Positions 18,388 to 27,723 are shown, counted from the stretch's first letter. The stretch: DNA of 64,000 bases from Cellulomonas persica (GCF_007989825.1 NZ_BJUA01000008.1:119840-183839); one strand, 5' to 3'. The notes: a model not told the origin generated them from the sequence alone. Numbers and translations: made by a program.

Positions 18388-20180
18388 GAGTTCTCCCGGG
18401 TGATCGTGACCTCGCCGGCGCCGACGGAGACGTCGAGCGACAGCTGAGCGCCGCCCGCCTCGCTCGCGTCGTCGCGGAAGGTCGTGTCGTCCATGCGGAC
18501 ACCGCTCGCGCTCTTGTACGCGCCGTCGACGTCCCACACGACCTTGCCGAGCCCGACGCGCACGGTCGCCTCGACCGCGGCGTCCTCGGGGACGACGATC
18601 TCGACGCGGCCTGCCCCGACGGAGACGGGGATCTGCAGCAGCTCGTCGGTCACGGGGACGTCCGACAGGTCGAGCACGGCCTCGCCCGCACCGAAGTGCA
18701 GACCCTCGGCCGCGTCGGCCCGCGTCGTGACGAGCACGGGCTGGTCGGCGCGGTGGATGCCGCCGTCGTCCCACGTCCAGTCGCGGTGGGTCGTGACGCC
18801 CGCGGGGAGCGAGACGAGCAGCGCGACGATCGCGAGGAACCCGAGCGAACCGCTCGTGCGGCCGCGCAGACCGGAGACCACGATGCCGACGCCCGCGAGC
18901 ACGGCGGTCACGCCGAGCGTCGTGAGCAGGACCGGGCCGTCGAACGTGCCCGCGCGCTCGGCCGCGAGCAGGCCCGCGAGCGTGAGCAGCGAGAGCGCGA
19001 CGACGATGCCGGTGCTCGTGGCACCGGGGCCCCGCCTGCGCGGCGGCTGGGGGCGCGGGGGAGCGGTCGGCGCGGGACGCGACGCGTACGCGGTCGGGCC
19101 CGGGCCGTACGGGGCACCGGCCGGGGGAGTCCCGTAGGTCGGGTGTCCGTAGGTCGAGCCGGCGTAGGCCTGAGGCTGGGCGGGCGCGCCGTAGGAGGAC
19201 GTGGACGGCGGTGCAGTCGAGGCCGTCGCGTACGCGGGTCCGGTGGCGGTCGCGGACGCGTAGGGGGCGCCGGGCCCGTACGGCGTGGTGCGCGCCGCGC
19301 CCGACGAGGCGGGCGTGCCGTACGGCGGCACGGCACCCGGACCGTAGGGCGTCGCGGGACCGTGCGGCGCGCCCGGGTGCGGCGGGCCGCTCGGCGTGCG
19401 GTGGCGCGAGATCAGGACGGGCACGGCGATGACGACCGCCACGATGAACGCGAGCCACAGCAGACCGGACAGCACGCCGGACACGCCGTGCGCCCAGCCG
19501 GGGCCGGCCACGCCCCACCAGCCGTCGCCGCGGCCGAGGCCGGTGACGAGCAGCGCGGCGACGCCGAGGATCGCGATGTCGAAGCGCCCGGCGAACAGCT
19601 CCTCGGCGTGGATGCGGCCGTCCCGCCGTTCGGGCAGCAGCGCCCAGCCGAGCGCGTAGGCCACGGCGCCGACCCCGGACAGCAGCGTCGCGACGACGAG
19701 GAGGCCGCGCACGATCAGGGGGTCGATGCCGAGACGCTCGGCCACGCCCGCGCACACGCCGCCGACCCATCGGTCGTCCGACCGCACGACGCCGAACCGG
19801 CGGATCGAGCCGAAGAAGCCCGCTCCGCTCGGCGTCGGCGCCGGACCGAACCCGGCCGGACCAGGCCCAGCGGGACCAGGCCCAGCGGGACCAGCACCAG
19901 CGGGACCAGAGCCCGAGGGACCGGAGCCCGCAGGGCCCGAGCCGGTAGGACCGGAGCCCGTAGGACCGGAGCCCGCAGGGCCTGGAGCCGCGGGGCCCGA
20001 ACCGGCGGTGCCGGGGGCAGCCGGGTCGGCGGTCGCCGCACCGGGCGTCGGGGTCTCGGCGCCCGCCGGGCCGGACGCGGGGCGCTCGTCGGACGACGAC
20101 GCCGGGGCGCTCGTGGCGTCCGGCGTCGGGTCCTGCGGCTGCCCCGGACCAGGAGTCGTGGGTGGGGTCGTGTCGTTCAT
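18384..20180 (-). CDS. PspC-domain membrane protein with C-terminal toastrack-like domain
   Basis: 598 residues. Order: a disordered N-terminus with about a dozen (S/A/P)-G-P repeats (about residues 50-115), a PspC domain (about 122-190; DRWVGGVCAGVAERLGIDPLIVR), further helices, a Tyr/Gly/Pro-rich linker (about 260-390), two or three helices, and an outside C-terminal beta domain (about 470-598) with repeated GAG(E/R)V(E/T)I strands, resembling the LiaF/toastrack fold. Divergent from, and probably sensed with, the PspC-kinase and regulator at 20341-22403. Likely role: monitoring envelope stress. CACGAT 7 nt before the ATG suggests a leaderless mRNA. Confidence 0.8.
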   Translation of the reverse strand: MNDTTPPTTPGPGQPQDPTPDATSAPASSSDERPASGPAGAETPTPGAATADPAAPGTAGSGPAAPGPAGSGPTGSGPTGSGPAGSGPSGSGPAGAGPAGPGPAGPGPAGFGPAPTPSGAGFFGSIRRFGVVRSDDRWVGGVCAGVAERLGIDPLIVRGLLVVATLLSGVGAVAYALGWALLPERRDGRIHAEELFAGRFDIAILGVAALLVTGLGRGDGWWGVAGPGWAHGVSGVLSGLLWLAFIVAVVIAVPVLISRHRTPSGPPHPGAPHGPATPYGPGAVPPYGTPASSGAARTTPYGPGAPYASATATGPAYATASTAPPSTSSYGAPAQPQAYAGSTYGHPTYGTPPAGAPYGPGPTAYASRPAPTAPPRPQPPRRRGPGATSTGIVVALSLLTLAGLLAAERAGTFDGPVLLTTLGVTAVLAGVGIVVSGLRGRTSGSLGFLAIVALLVSLPAGVTTHRDWTWDDGGIHRADQPVLVTTRADAAEGLHFGAGEAVLDLSDVPVTDELLQIPVSVGAGRVEIVVPEDAAVEATVRVGLGKVVWDVDGAYKSASGVRMDDTTFRDDASEAGGAQLSLDVSVGAGEVTITRENS

Positions 20181-20187
20181 ACCGACG

Positions 20188-20193
20188 ATCGTG
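20188..20193 (-). promoter_or_regulatory. -10 like box CACGAT of the PspC/toastrack gene
   Basis: On the minus strand CACGAT ends 7 nt before the ATG at 20180. The same hexamer position is seen at other starts in the window. The 160-bp gap to the divergent kinase would hold both promoters. Confidence 0.4.
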
Positions 20194-20340
20194 GCGTGCC
20201 GCGCCCCCGCGGCGACATCGGGTGCCCCCCTGACTCGACCCTGAACCTGGCTCCACGGACCCCTGGTCCTCACCCTGGAAGTCCGCCGGACGGCCCGTTC
20301 GCCGTGCCCGCACGGCGCGATGACGTGTGACGATGCGGGT

Positions 20341-21735
20341 GTGGACATGACCGCCCAGCCGAACCTGCACCCGGGTGCCGGTCCCGTGCGCGCGCCTCGC
20401 GGGGCGTTGCGCCGGCCCGAGCGCGGGCGCTGGTTCGCGGGCGTCGCCTCCGGTGTCGCGGCGCACCTCGGGCTTCCGCTGCCCGCGGTGCGGGTCGCCT
20501 TCGTCGTGCTGACCGCGCTGGGTGGCGTCGGCGTCGTGCTGTACGCGTTCTGGTGGCTGACCGTCCCGGTGGGTGACCCGTGGGGTGCGGCCGCGGCCGC
20601 ACGGCCGAGCGCGCTGTCGCGGATCGCGAGCCGGCCCACCGACGCCGAGCGCCCGTCGCGCCGGTGGCCCGTCACGGACATCGCGGTCGGCGTGCTGCTC
20701 GTCGCGGTCGCCGGCCTGCTCGTCGCGCTGCGCGAGGACCAGCTCGACGCGGGGTGGGTGCTCCCCGTGCTCGTCGTGCTGGCCGGTGCGGCGCTCGCGT
20801 GGAGCCAGCTCGACGAGGTCGCGCGCGGCCGGCTGCGCAGCCGGGCCGGCGGACGCACGCCGTCGTCGGTCGTGCGGCTGCTCGGCGGTGTGGTGCTCGC
20901 CGGCGTCGGCGTGCTCCTGCTCGTCGGGCAGGCGACCGGTCCAGGGGTGGACGCTGCGACGTTCGCGCAGTCCGTCGTCGCCTCGATCGCGGTGCTCGCG
21001 GGCGTCGCGGTCGTCGTCGCGCCGTGGTGGCTGCGTCTGTGGCGCGCGCTCGCGGACGAGCGGGCGGCCCGCGCGCGCGAGTCGGAGCGGGCGGACATCG
21101 CGGCGCACCTGCACGACTCGGTACTGCAGACGCTCGCGCTCATCCGCGCACGTGCGGACGACCCCGCCGAGGTCGCGCGGATGGCCCGCGCCCAGGAGCG
21201 CGAGCTGCGCGAGTGGCTGTACGACGACCGCCCGGCCCCGGGCACGTCGCTGGCCGCCCAGCTGCGGGACGTGGTCGCCGAGGTCGAGGACTCGCGCTCC
21301 GGGCCGGGCGGCGAGCCGGTGGCCGTCGAGGCGGTCGTCGTCGGCGACCGCGTGCCCGACGAGGCGACCGCGGCGCTGCTGCAGGCGACCCGCGAGGCGT
21401 TGGTCAACGCGGTCGTGCACGGCCGCCCGCCGGTCTCGCTGTACCTCGAGGTGGGTTCCGACGAGGTCGAGGTGTTCGTCAAGGACCGCGGCGACGGGTT
21501 CGACGTGGACGCGATCGGGCCGGACCGGTTCGGCGTGCGGGAGTCGATCATGGGGCGCGTGCGGCGGCGCGGCGGGACGGCGAAGGTGACGAGCCGACCG
21601 GGCCAGGGCACCGAGGTGCACCTGTCGATGCCGTTCGTCGCGATCCCGCAGGTCGCGGTCGAGCAGGTGGCCCCCGAGCAGGACCCGTCGGTCGCGCCCC
21701 AACCGGCGCCCGGGACGGTGGAGGAGGAGCGATGA
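20341..21735 (+). CDS. PspC-fused sensor histidine kinase (HisKA_3 type)
   Basis: 464 residues. An N-terminal PspC domain (about 20-80; GRWFAGVASGVAAHLGLPLPAVRVAF) is fused to a membrane region with about four helices (80-235). A NarX/DesK-type dimerisation domain follows with the phospho-acceptor H258 in AHLHDSVLQTL, then an ATPase domain with N-box ATREALVNAVVHG and G-box VKDRGDGFD. It overlaps the response-regulator gene by 4 bp (ATGA), forming a two-component pair. The GTG at 20341 follows GACGAT by 6 nt; an ATG two codons later is equally usable. The fusion puts the stress-sensing domain in the kinase itself. Confidence 0.88.
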   Translation: MDMTAQPNLHPGAGPVRAPRGALRRPERGRWFAGVASGVAAHLGLPLPAVRVAFVVLTALGGVGVVLYAFWWLTVPVGDPWGAAAAARPSALSRIASRPTDAERPSRRWPVTDIAVGVLLVAVAGLLVALREDQLDAGWVLPVLVVLAGAALAWSQLDEVARGRLRSRAGGRTPSSVVRLLGGVVLAGVGVLLLVGQATGPGVDAATFAQSVVASIAVLAGVAVVVAPWWLRLWRALADERAARARESERADIAAHLHDSVLQTLALIRARADDPAEVARMARAQERELREWLYDDRPAPGTSLAAQLRDVVAEVEDSRSGPGGEPVAVEAVVVGDRVPDEATAALLQATREALVNAVVHGRPPVSLYLEVGSDEVEVFVKDRGDGFDVDAIGPDRFGVRESIMGRVRRRGGTAKVTSRPGQGTEVHLSMPFVAIPQVAVEQVAPEQDPSVAPQPAPGTVEEER

Positions 21736-22403
21736 CGCAGCAGGTGCCGGCCGTGCCGGCCGTCGACGTGGTGCTGGTGGACGACCACCACCTGTTCCGG
21801 ACCGGGGTACGCGCGTCGCTCGACGACCGCGTGCACGTCGTCGGCGAGGCCGCGAGCGTCGACGAGGCGGTACGCGTCGTGCGCACGCTGGCGCCCCCGG
21901 TGGTCCTGCTCGACGTGCACCTGCCGGGCGGCGACGGCGGTGGCGGTGCCGAGGTCATCCGCGCGTGCGCCGACCTGACGGGCACGCGGTTCCTGGCGCT
22001 GTCCGTGTCCGACGCGGCCGAGGACGTGGTCGCGGTGATCCGTGCCGGAGCGCGCGGGTACGTGACCAAGGCAATCGACGGCCCGGCCCTGAGCGACGCG
22101 GTCCGGCGGGTCGCCGACGGCGACGCGGTGTTCTCGCCGCGACTCGCGGGCTTCGTGCTCGACGCGTTCGGCGCCGCTGCCGGCGACGTCGCGACGGGCG
22201 ACGACGAGCTCGACCGGCTCAGCGCGCGCGAGCGCGAGGTGATGCGGCTGATCGCGCGCGGGTACACCTACCGCGAGGTCGCCGCCGAGCTGTTCATCTC
22301 GATCAAGACGGTCGAGACCCACGTGTCCGCGGTGCTGCGCAAGCTGCAGCTGTCGAGCCGGCACGAGCTGACGCGGTGGGCCGCGGCGCGGCGGCTGCTC
22401 TGA
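21732..22403 (+). CDS. NarL/LuxR-type response regulator of the PspC-kinase
   Basis: 223 residues. The receiver domain (about 11-130) has acidic residues in VLVDDHHLF, the phospho-acceptor D61 in VLLDVHLPGGDG, and the conserved Ser/Lys positions (LSVSD; YVTKAIDG). The C-terminal LuxR helix-turn-helix (about 155-215; LSAREREVMRLIARGYTYREVA) binds DNA when the receiver is phosphorylated. Start ATG inside the kinase stop (ATGA), after GGAGGAG. Probable targets include the divergent PspC/toastrack pair; no operator repeats were clear enough to list. Confidence 0.92.
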   Translation: MTQQVPAVPAVDVVLVDDHHLFRTGVRASLDDRVHVVGEAASVDEAVRVVRTLAPPVVLLDVHLPGGDGGGGAEVIRACADLTGTRFLALSVSDAAEDVVAVIRAGARGYVTKAIDGPALSDAVRRVADGDAVFSPRLAGFVLDAFGAAAGDVATGDDELDRLSAREREVMRLIARGYTYREVAAELFISIKTVETHVSAVLRKLQLSSRHELTRWAAARRLL

Positions 22404-22472
22404 CCGACGGGGGTGCTCGACCCTGGCGCCCTGACCTCGGCCGTCGGGGCATCGGGACCGGGTGACCTCCCG

Positions 22473-22478
22473 TACCCT
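22473..22478 (+). promoter_or_regulatory. -10 box TACCCT, leaderless spacing
   Basis: TACCCT ends 7 nt before the ATG at 22486 with no ribosome binding site between. It sets the start of the small membrane protein. Confidence 0.55.
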
Positions 22479-22485
22479 GTGCGGC

Positions 22486-22830
22486 ATGGAGCTGCTGAAG
22501 AACCTGCTGGTCGTCCTGCACCTGCTCGGGTGGGCCGTCGTGCTCGGCGGCACCCTGGTGAACATGCGCACGCCCAAGATCGCCCAGGGCGTGCTGCACG
22601 GGGCGCTCACCGCCCTCGTGACCGGCATCCTCATGGTCGGCGTCATCGAGATGGGCGACCTGTACGAGCCCAACCAGATCAAGATCGCCGTCAAGCTGCT
22701 CATCGCGCTCGCGGTGACCGCGCTCGTCGTCGTCGGCCAGCGCCGGCCCGAGAAGGTGACGACCGGCTACCTCGGCGCGATCGCCGGGCTGACGGTCGTC
22801 AACGTGGCCGTCGCCGTGCTCTGGCGGTGA
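22486..22830 (+). CDS. Four-helix small membrane protein, unknown function
   Basis: 114 residues, nearly all membrane: helices at about 5-27 (LLVVLHLLGWAVVLGGTLV), 37-57, 63-85 and 93-112, joined by short charged loops (NMRTPKIAQ; DLYEPNQIK; QRRPEK). A His in helix 1 (VLHLLG) recalls small CopD-like or cytochrome-like membrane proteins, but there is not enough to assign a role. It is a monocistronic-looking gene before the chemoreceptor. Confidence 0.7.
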   Translation: MELLKNLLVVLHLLGWAVVLGGTLVNMRTPKIAQGVLHGALTALVTGILMVGVIEMGDLYEPNQIKIAVKLLIALAVTALVVVGQRRPEKVTTGYLGAIAGLTVVNVAVAVLWR

Positions 22831-22843
22831 CCTGCGGTGTCCC

Positions 22844-22882
22844 CCGATAGGGGACTCATCACCGGCTGAGCCCGACCGATAG
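22844..22882 (+). promoter_or_regulatory. Candidate sigma-28-type promoter elements before the chemoreceptor
   Basis: CCGATAG occurs twice (22844-22850 and 22876-22882) upstream of the chemoreceptor ATG at 22919. The second copy is preceded by CTCA (22855-22858) at 15-16 nt, close to the flagellar sigma layout of a four-base -35, about 15 nt, and GCCGATAA. This would tie the receptor to the motility regulon. The match is by eye only. Confidence 0.45.
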
Positions 22883-22918
22883 GGCGTGGGACACGTCCCC
22901 CGGCGCCCGGAGCCAGCC

Positions 22919-24496
22919 ATGCGCATCTCTTCGATGTCGATCGTCCAGAAGCTCGCTGCCCTCGTCGTCCTCACGGCCGTCGGTCTGGCGGCACTGACCG
23001 TGACCGCGGTCGTGCGCGCGGAGCACCGGCTCATGGCCGAACGCCGGGCGGCGGTGCAGCAGGTGGTCGAGGCGGCGCTGGGGGTCGTCGAGCGGTACGG
23101 CGCGCTCGCGAGCTCGGGCGACCTCAGCGAGACCGCCGCGCAGCAGAGCGCGATCGACGTGATCTCCGGCATGCGCTACTCGGGCGACGAGTACTTCTGG
23201 ATCAACGACATGACCCCGACGATGGTCATGCACCCCGTGAAGCCCGAGCTGGACGGCACCGACCTGTCCGGTCAGGTGGACCCCGACGGGACGCAGATCT
23301 TCGTCGAGTTCGTGGACGTGGTCCGGTCCGAGGGCGCCGGGTTCGTCGCCTACCAGTGGCCCAAGCCGGGCGCGGAGGACCCGCAGCCGAAGGTCTCCTA
23401 CGTCACGGGCTACGAGCCGTGGGGCTGGGTGCTCGGCTCGGGGGTCTACGTCGACGACGTGCGCGCGACCGCGCTGGCCGACGCGCGTGGCCTGTTCGGC
23501 GCCGGGGCCGCCGTGCTGGTCGCCGTCGCGGTCGTCGGGTTCGCCGTGTCACGGTCGGTCGTGCGTCCCGTGAACGAGGCGACGCGGGCGCTGACCGACG
23601 GCGACGCAGGCGCTCGCCTGCCGGTCGGGTCCGGGCGCACCGAGCTCGACCGCCTCGCGATCGCGCTCAACACCACGCTCGACCGCTCGGCGTCGGTCGC
23701 GTCCGACGTCGACTCCGCGTCGCACGAGCTGCTCGCCGCGGCCGAGCGCCTGGTCTCCTCGGGCGACGAGCTGGGCGACGCCGCGGCCGACGCCGCCGCG
23801 CGCACGAGCGAGGCGGGCGTCTCGGCACGCAGCGTGAGCGAGGGCATCGACACCGTGGCCGCCGGGACGCACCAGATGGGCGCGTCGATCGGTGAGATCG
23901 CCGCGAACGCGGCCGAGGTCGCGCGGATCGCCGCGCACGCCGTCGAGGCCGCCGGACGCACCAACGAGACGGTCGCGACGCTGGGCGAGTCGTCCGCCGA
24001 GATCGGCTCGGTCGTCAAGGTCATCACCTCGATCGCGGAGCAGACGAACCTGCTCGCGCTCAACGCCACGATCGAGGCCGCGCGCGCCGGTGAGGCGGGC
24101 AAGGGCTTCGCGGTCGTCGCCGGCGAGGTCAAGGAGCTCGCGTCGGAGACGGCCCGGGCGACGGGCGACATCGCCCAGCGCGTCGAGTCCATCCAGGAGG
24201 CCGTCGCCCGCGCGGCCGCCGAGATCGGCCAGATCACCGAGGTCATCGCCAAGATCAACGACTACCAGACGACCATCGCGGGCGCCGTCGAGGAGCAGAC
24301 GGCGACGACGAACGCGATGGCCGCCGCGGTCACCGAGGTCGCCGAGGGCGGACGTCGCGTGGCGTCGGTGCTCGAGGACGTCGGCGCCGCGACCGCGCGC
24401 ACGAGCGGCGAGATCGAGACCATCCGGTCCGCGGCGCACGAGCTCGGGTCGACGTCGCACCGGCTGCGCGAGACCGTGGGGGCGCTCGCCGTCTGA
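22919..24496 (+). CDS. Methyl-accepting chemotaxis protein with single-Cache sensor
   Basis: 525-residue transmembrane chemoreceptor. Helix 1 (about 10-33), an outside sensor (about 40-185) with the sCache_2 signature [19 protein letters not shown] and [16 protein letters not shown], helix 2 (about 188-212), HAMP (about 212-265; [18 protein letters not shown]), and a long signalling coiled coil whose hairpin tip is [19 protein letters not shown] with [15 protein letters not shown]. No CheR-binding pentapeptide is visible at the C-terminus. sCache_2 receptors commonly sense small carboxylates; the ligand here is unknown. No other chemotaxis gene is nearby. ATG chosen because helix 1 follows directly and GGAG precedes it. 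Confidence 0.93.
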   Translation: MRISSMSIVQKLAALVVLTAVGLAALTVTAVVRAEHRLMAERRAAVQQVVEAALGVVERYGALASSGDLSETAAQQSAIDVISGMRYSGDEYFWINDMTPTMVMHPVKPELDGTDLSGQVDPDGTQIFVEFVDVVRSEGAGFVAYQWPKPGAEDPQPKVSYVTGYEPWGWVLGSGVYVDDVRATALADARGLFGAGAAVLVAVAVVGFAVSRSVVRPVNEATRALTDGDAGARLPVGSGRTELDRLAIALNTTLDRSASVASDVDSASHELLAAAERLVSSGDELGDAAADAAARTSEAGVSARSVSEGIDTVAAGTHQMGASIGEIAANAAEVARIAAHAVEAAGRTNETVATLGESSAEIGSVVKVITSIAEQTNLLALNATIEAARAGEAGKGFAVVAGEVKELASETARATGDIAQRVESIQEAVARAAAEIGQITEVIAKINDYQTTIAGAVEEQTATTNAMAAAVTEVAEGGRRVASVLEDVGAATARTSGEIETIRSAAHELGSTSHRLRETVGALAV

Positions 24497-24506
24497 CCCG
24501 TCACGC

Positions 24507-24512
24507 TAGGGT
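24507..24512 (+). promoter_or_regulatory. -10 box TAGGGT, leaderless spacing
   Basis: TAGGGT ends 6 nt before the GTG at 24519. It lies just after the chemoreceptor stop, giving the next gene its own start. Confidence 0.5.
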
Positions 24513-24518
24513 CGCGGC

Positions 24519-25001
24519 GTGAGCGGGGTCGCGGAGGTCGTCGTCGGGCTCGTCGTGCTCGTCGGGCTGTTCGGTGTCGTCGTGCAGGTGCTGCCGGGCG
24601 CGGTGCTCGTCGCGGGCGCCGTGGCGGTGTGGGGCGTCGTCACCGGCGGGACGGTCGGCTGGACCGTGGTCGCGGTCGCGGTGGTCGCGACGCTCGCCGC
24701 GGCCGTCGGCAAGTACCTGCTCGCCGGTCGGCACCTCAAGCGCGCGGGGGTGCCGAACAGCACGCTCGTGTGGGGCGGGCTCGCCGGTGCCGTGCTGTTC
24801 TTCGTGATCCCCGTCATCGGGCTGCCGATCGGGTTCGTCGGCGCGACGTACCTCGCGGAGTGGGTGCGCGTGCGCGACCCGCGCGCCGCGCGCGCGGCGA
24901 CGGTCGCCGCGATGCAGGCCACGGGCCTGTCGATCCTCGTCGAGCTCGCGGGCGCGATGGTCGTCACGCTCGCGTGGCTCGTCGGGCTCGCCCTCACGTG
25001 A
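24519..25001 (+). CDS. DUF456-type membrane protein
   Basis: 160 residues with about five membrane segments and little loop sequence. The Gly-rich VLPGAVLVAGAVAVWGVVTGG and the AGAVLFFVIPVIGLPIGFVGATYLAEW block are characteristic of DUF456, whose function is unknown. The GTG start is set by the TAGGGT box 6 nt upstream. It sits between the chemoreceptor and pcrA without coupling to either. Confidence 0.7.
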   Translation: MSGVAEVVVGLVVLVGLFGVVVQVLPGAVLVAGAVAVWGVVTGGTVGWTVVAVAVVATLAAAVGKYLLAGRHLKRAGVPNSTLVWGGLAGAVLFFVIPVIGLPIGFVGATYLAEWVRVRDPRAARAATVAAMQATGLSILVELAGAMVVTLAWLVGLALT

Positions 25002-25067
25002 CGTCCCGCGCCCCTGGGCGCGCGTGACGCCGCGCGTGCGTCGTCCGTCCGTGTGGGCGGGGGGACC

Positions 25068-25073
25068 TAGGCT
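25068..25073 (+). promoter_or_regulatory. -10 box TAGGCT of pcrA
   Basis: TAGGCT lies 9 nt before the ATG at 25083. The spacing is slightly long for a strictly leaderless mRNA, so a 1-3 nt leader is likely. No ribosome binding site is present. Confidence 0.45.
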
Positions 25074-25082
25074 GGGCGGGCC

Positions 25083-27677
25083 ATGACGTCGCTCTTCGAT
25101 CACCTGCCTCCTGCTGTCGGCGCCTCGGGTGCCTCCCTCGGTGCTGCCTACGGCGCGGCGCTCGGTACGGGCCGCGGCACGGCCGCCGCGCGCTCGCACA
25201 CGGGCGAGTCCTCGGGGCTCCCGCTCGTCGTCGCCCCGCGCGCAGACGTCACCGACGAGCCGGACGACGACGCTCGTCGTGCCCGCCGCGAGCAGGACGA
25301 GTCCGAGCGCGCCGCCCGTGCGGACGCGCTGCTCGAGGGGCTCAACCCGCAGCAGCGTGAGGCCGTGCTGCACCACGGCGGCCCGCTGCTGATCGTCGCG
25401 GGCGCCGGTTCGGGCAAGACGCGCGTGCTCACGCACCGCATCGCGTACCTGCTCGCGACGCGGCGGGCGCGCGCGGGCGAGGTCCTGGCGATCACGTTCA
25501 CGAACAAGGCCACCGCCGAGATGCGCGAGCGGGTCGGCGGGCTCATCGGGCCGGCCGCCGCGGGTCGCATGTGGGTCTCGACGTTCCACTCCGCCTGCGT
25601 GCGCATCCTGCGCCGCGAGGCGGCCACGCTCGGGATGCGCTCGAGCTTCTCGATCTACGACTCGGCCGACTCCCAGCGCCTGCTCACGCTCGTCGCGCGC
25701 GAGCTCGACCTGGACCCGAAGAAGTACCCGGCCAAGGCGCTGGCCTCGAAGATCTCCGCGCTCAAGGACGAGCTCGTCGACCCCGAGTCGTTCGCAGCGA
25801 CGTCGGGCAGCGGCAACGACTTCGACGCGGCGCTCGCGCAGGTCTACACGCGCTACCAGGCTCGGCTGCGTCAGGCGCACGCGCTCGACTTCGACGACCT
25901 CATCATGACGACGGTGCACCTGCTGCAGGCGTTCCCGGCGGTCGCCGAGCACTACCGGCGGCGGTTCCGGCACGTGCTCGTCGACGAGTACCAGGACACC
26001 AACCACGCGCAGTACGTGCTGGTGCGCGAGCTCGTCGGGACCGGCGACGGCGACGTGCCGCGCGGTGAGCTCACGGTCGTGGGCGACGCCGACCAGTCGA
26101 TCTACGCGTTCCGCGGTGCGAACATCCGCAACATCCTCGAGTTCGAGGCGGACTACCCCGACGCGCGCACGATCCTGCTCGAGCAGAACTACCGCTCGAC
26201 GCAGACGATCCTGTCCGCCGCGAACGCGGTCATCAGCAAGAACCCGGGCCGCAAGCCCAAGCGGCTGTGGACCGACTCGGGTGCGGGCGCGCAGATCGTC
26301 GCGTACGTCGCGGACGACGAGCGTGAGGAGGCTCGGTTCGTCGTCGAGGAGATCGACCGGCTGGGTGACTCCGCGGGCGTGCGGCCCGGGGACGTCGCGA
26401 TCTTCTACCGGGCGAACGCGCAGTCGCGGGTGATCGAGGACGCGCTCGTGCGCGTCGGGCTGCCGTACAAGCTCGTCGGCGGCACGCGGTTCTACGAGCG
26501 GCGCGAGATCAAGGACGCCATCGCGTACCTGCGCGCGGTCGCGAACCCCGACGACGACGTCAACCTGCGGCGCATCCTCAACGTCCCCAAGCGCGGGCTG
26601 GGGGAGCGCTCGGAGGCGATGGTCGCGTCGTTCGCCGAGCGCGAGCGCATCTCGTTCGGGGCCGCGCTCGAGCGCCTCGACGAGGTCCCCGGCCTCGGCA
26701 CGCGGGCCGTCACGGGGCTGACTGCGTTCGTCGAGCTCATGTCCGGGCTGCGTGCGCTGGCCGCGACCGCGGGCCCGGCCGAGGTGCTCGGCGCGGTGCT
26801 CGACCGCAGCGGCTACCTCGCCGAGCTGCGCGCGAGCGAGGATCCGCAGGACGGCTCGCGCGTCGAGAACCTCGCCGAGCTGCACGCCGTGGCGACCGAG
26901 TTCGAGCAGAGCGACCCCGACGGCGACCTCGCGGACTTCCTCGAGCGCGTCTCGCTCGTCGCGGACTCCGACCAGATCCCGACGCCCGACGGTGGGGACG
27001 GCGACGCCGACGACAAGCCGGACCCGGGTGTCGTCACGCTCATGACGCTGCACACCGCGAAGGGGCTCGAGTTCCCGGTGGTGTTCCTGACCGGCATGGA
27101 GGACGGGACGTTCCCGCACATGCGGTCGCTGTCCGACCCCGACCAGCTCGCCGAGGAGCGGCGCCTCGCGTACGTGGGCCTGACGCGTGCCCGCGAGCGG
27201 CTGTACATCTCGCGCGCCGCGATCCGTACAGCGTGGGGCGTGCCGAACGAGTTCCCGCCGAGCCGCTTCCTCGGCGACCTGCCCGACGAGCTCATCGACT
27301 GGCGCCGACGCGAGTCCTCGACCTCGCAGCTGCGCGGCGGGTGGGGCTCGGGCTTCGGGTCGGGCGGCCGGGGGTCGTCGGGCGGCTACGGCACGAGTCG
27401 TGCGGGCTCCGGCGGGTACGGCAGCGGTGGGCGTGAGGCGCGCGAGCAGCGGCCGGCGCTGCCCTCGACCGGCGCGACGTTCGGCTCGGCCACGCCTCGT
27501 CCCGCTGCGGCGATCCCGCAGCTCGAGATCGGCGACCGGGTCACGCACGACGCGTACGGGCTGGGCTCGGTGGTCGCTCTCGAGGGCACCGGCCACAACG
27601 CCGTCGTGAAGGTGGACTTCGGGACCGAGGGCACCAAGCGGCTCCTCCTGCGGTTCTCGCCCGTCACGAAGCTGTAG
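25083..27677 (+). CDS. pcrA: ATP-dependent DNA helicase PcrA/UvrD
   Basis: 3'-5' superfamily 1 helicase for repair and for removal of stalled protein-DNA complexes. 864 residues: a non-conserved lead (about 1-90), Q-motif LNPQQREAV, Walker A AGAGSGKT (about 106-113), the TFTNKAT motif, DEYQDT (301-306), GDADQSIYAFRGA, QNYRST, and late motifs TLMTLHTAKGLEFPVVF and VGLTRAR. A Gly/Ser/Tyr-rich linker (about 750-800) precedes a C-terminal Tudor-like domain (IGDRVTHDAYGLGSVV onward), which in Bacillus PcrA contacts RNA polymerase. Everything needed for activity is present. Confidence 0.96.
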   Translation: MTSLFDHLPPAVGASGASLGAAYGAALGTGRGTAAARSHTGESSGLPLVVAPRADVTDEPDDDARRARREQDESERAARADALLEGLNPQQREAVLHHGGPLLIVAGAGSGKTRVLTHRIAYLLATRRARAGEVLAITFTNKATAEMRERVGGLIGPAAAGRMWVSTFHSACVRILRREAATLGMRSSFSIYDSADSQRLLTLVARELDLDPKKYPAKALASKISALKDELVDPESFAATSGSGNDFDAALAQVYTRYQARLRQAHALDFDDLIMTTVHLLQAFPAVAEHYRRRFRHVLVDEYQDTNHAQYVLVRELVGTGDGDVPRGELTVVGDADQSIYAFRGANIRNILEFEADYPDARTILLEQNYRSTQTILSAANAVISKNPGRKPKRLWTDSGAGAQIVAYVADDEREEARFVVEEIDRLGDSAGVRPGDVAIFYRANAQSRVIEDALVRVGLPYKLVGGTRFYERREIKDAIAYLRAVANPDDDVNLRRILNVPKRGLGERSEAMVASFAERERISFGAALERLDEVPGLGTRAVTGLTAFVELMSGLRALAATAGPAEVLGAVLDRSGYLAELRASEDPQDGSRVENLAELHAVATEFEQSDPDGDLADFLERVSLVADSDQIPTPDGGDGDADDKPDPGVVTLMTLHTAKGLEFPVVFLTGMEDGTFPHMRSLSDPDQLAEERRLAYVGLTRARERLYISRAAIRTAWGVPNEFPPSRFLGDLPDELIDWRRRESSTSQLRGGWGSGFGSGGRGSSGGYGTSRAGSGGYGSGGREAREQRPALPSTGATFGSATPRPAAAIPQLEIGDRVTHDAYGLGSVVALEGTGHNAVVKVDFGTEGTKRLLLRFSPVTKL

Positions 27678-27723
27678 CCGCGGCCTCACACGAACGGGGC
27701 ACGGCGCCCCCGCGAACGTGTGC

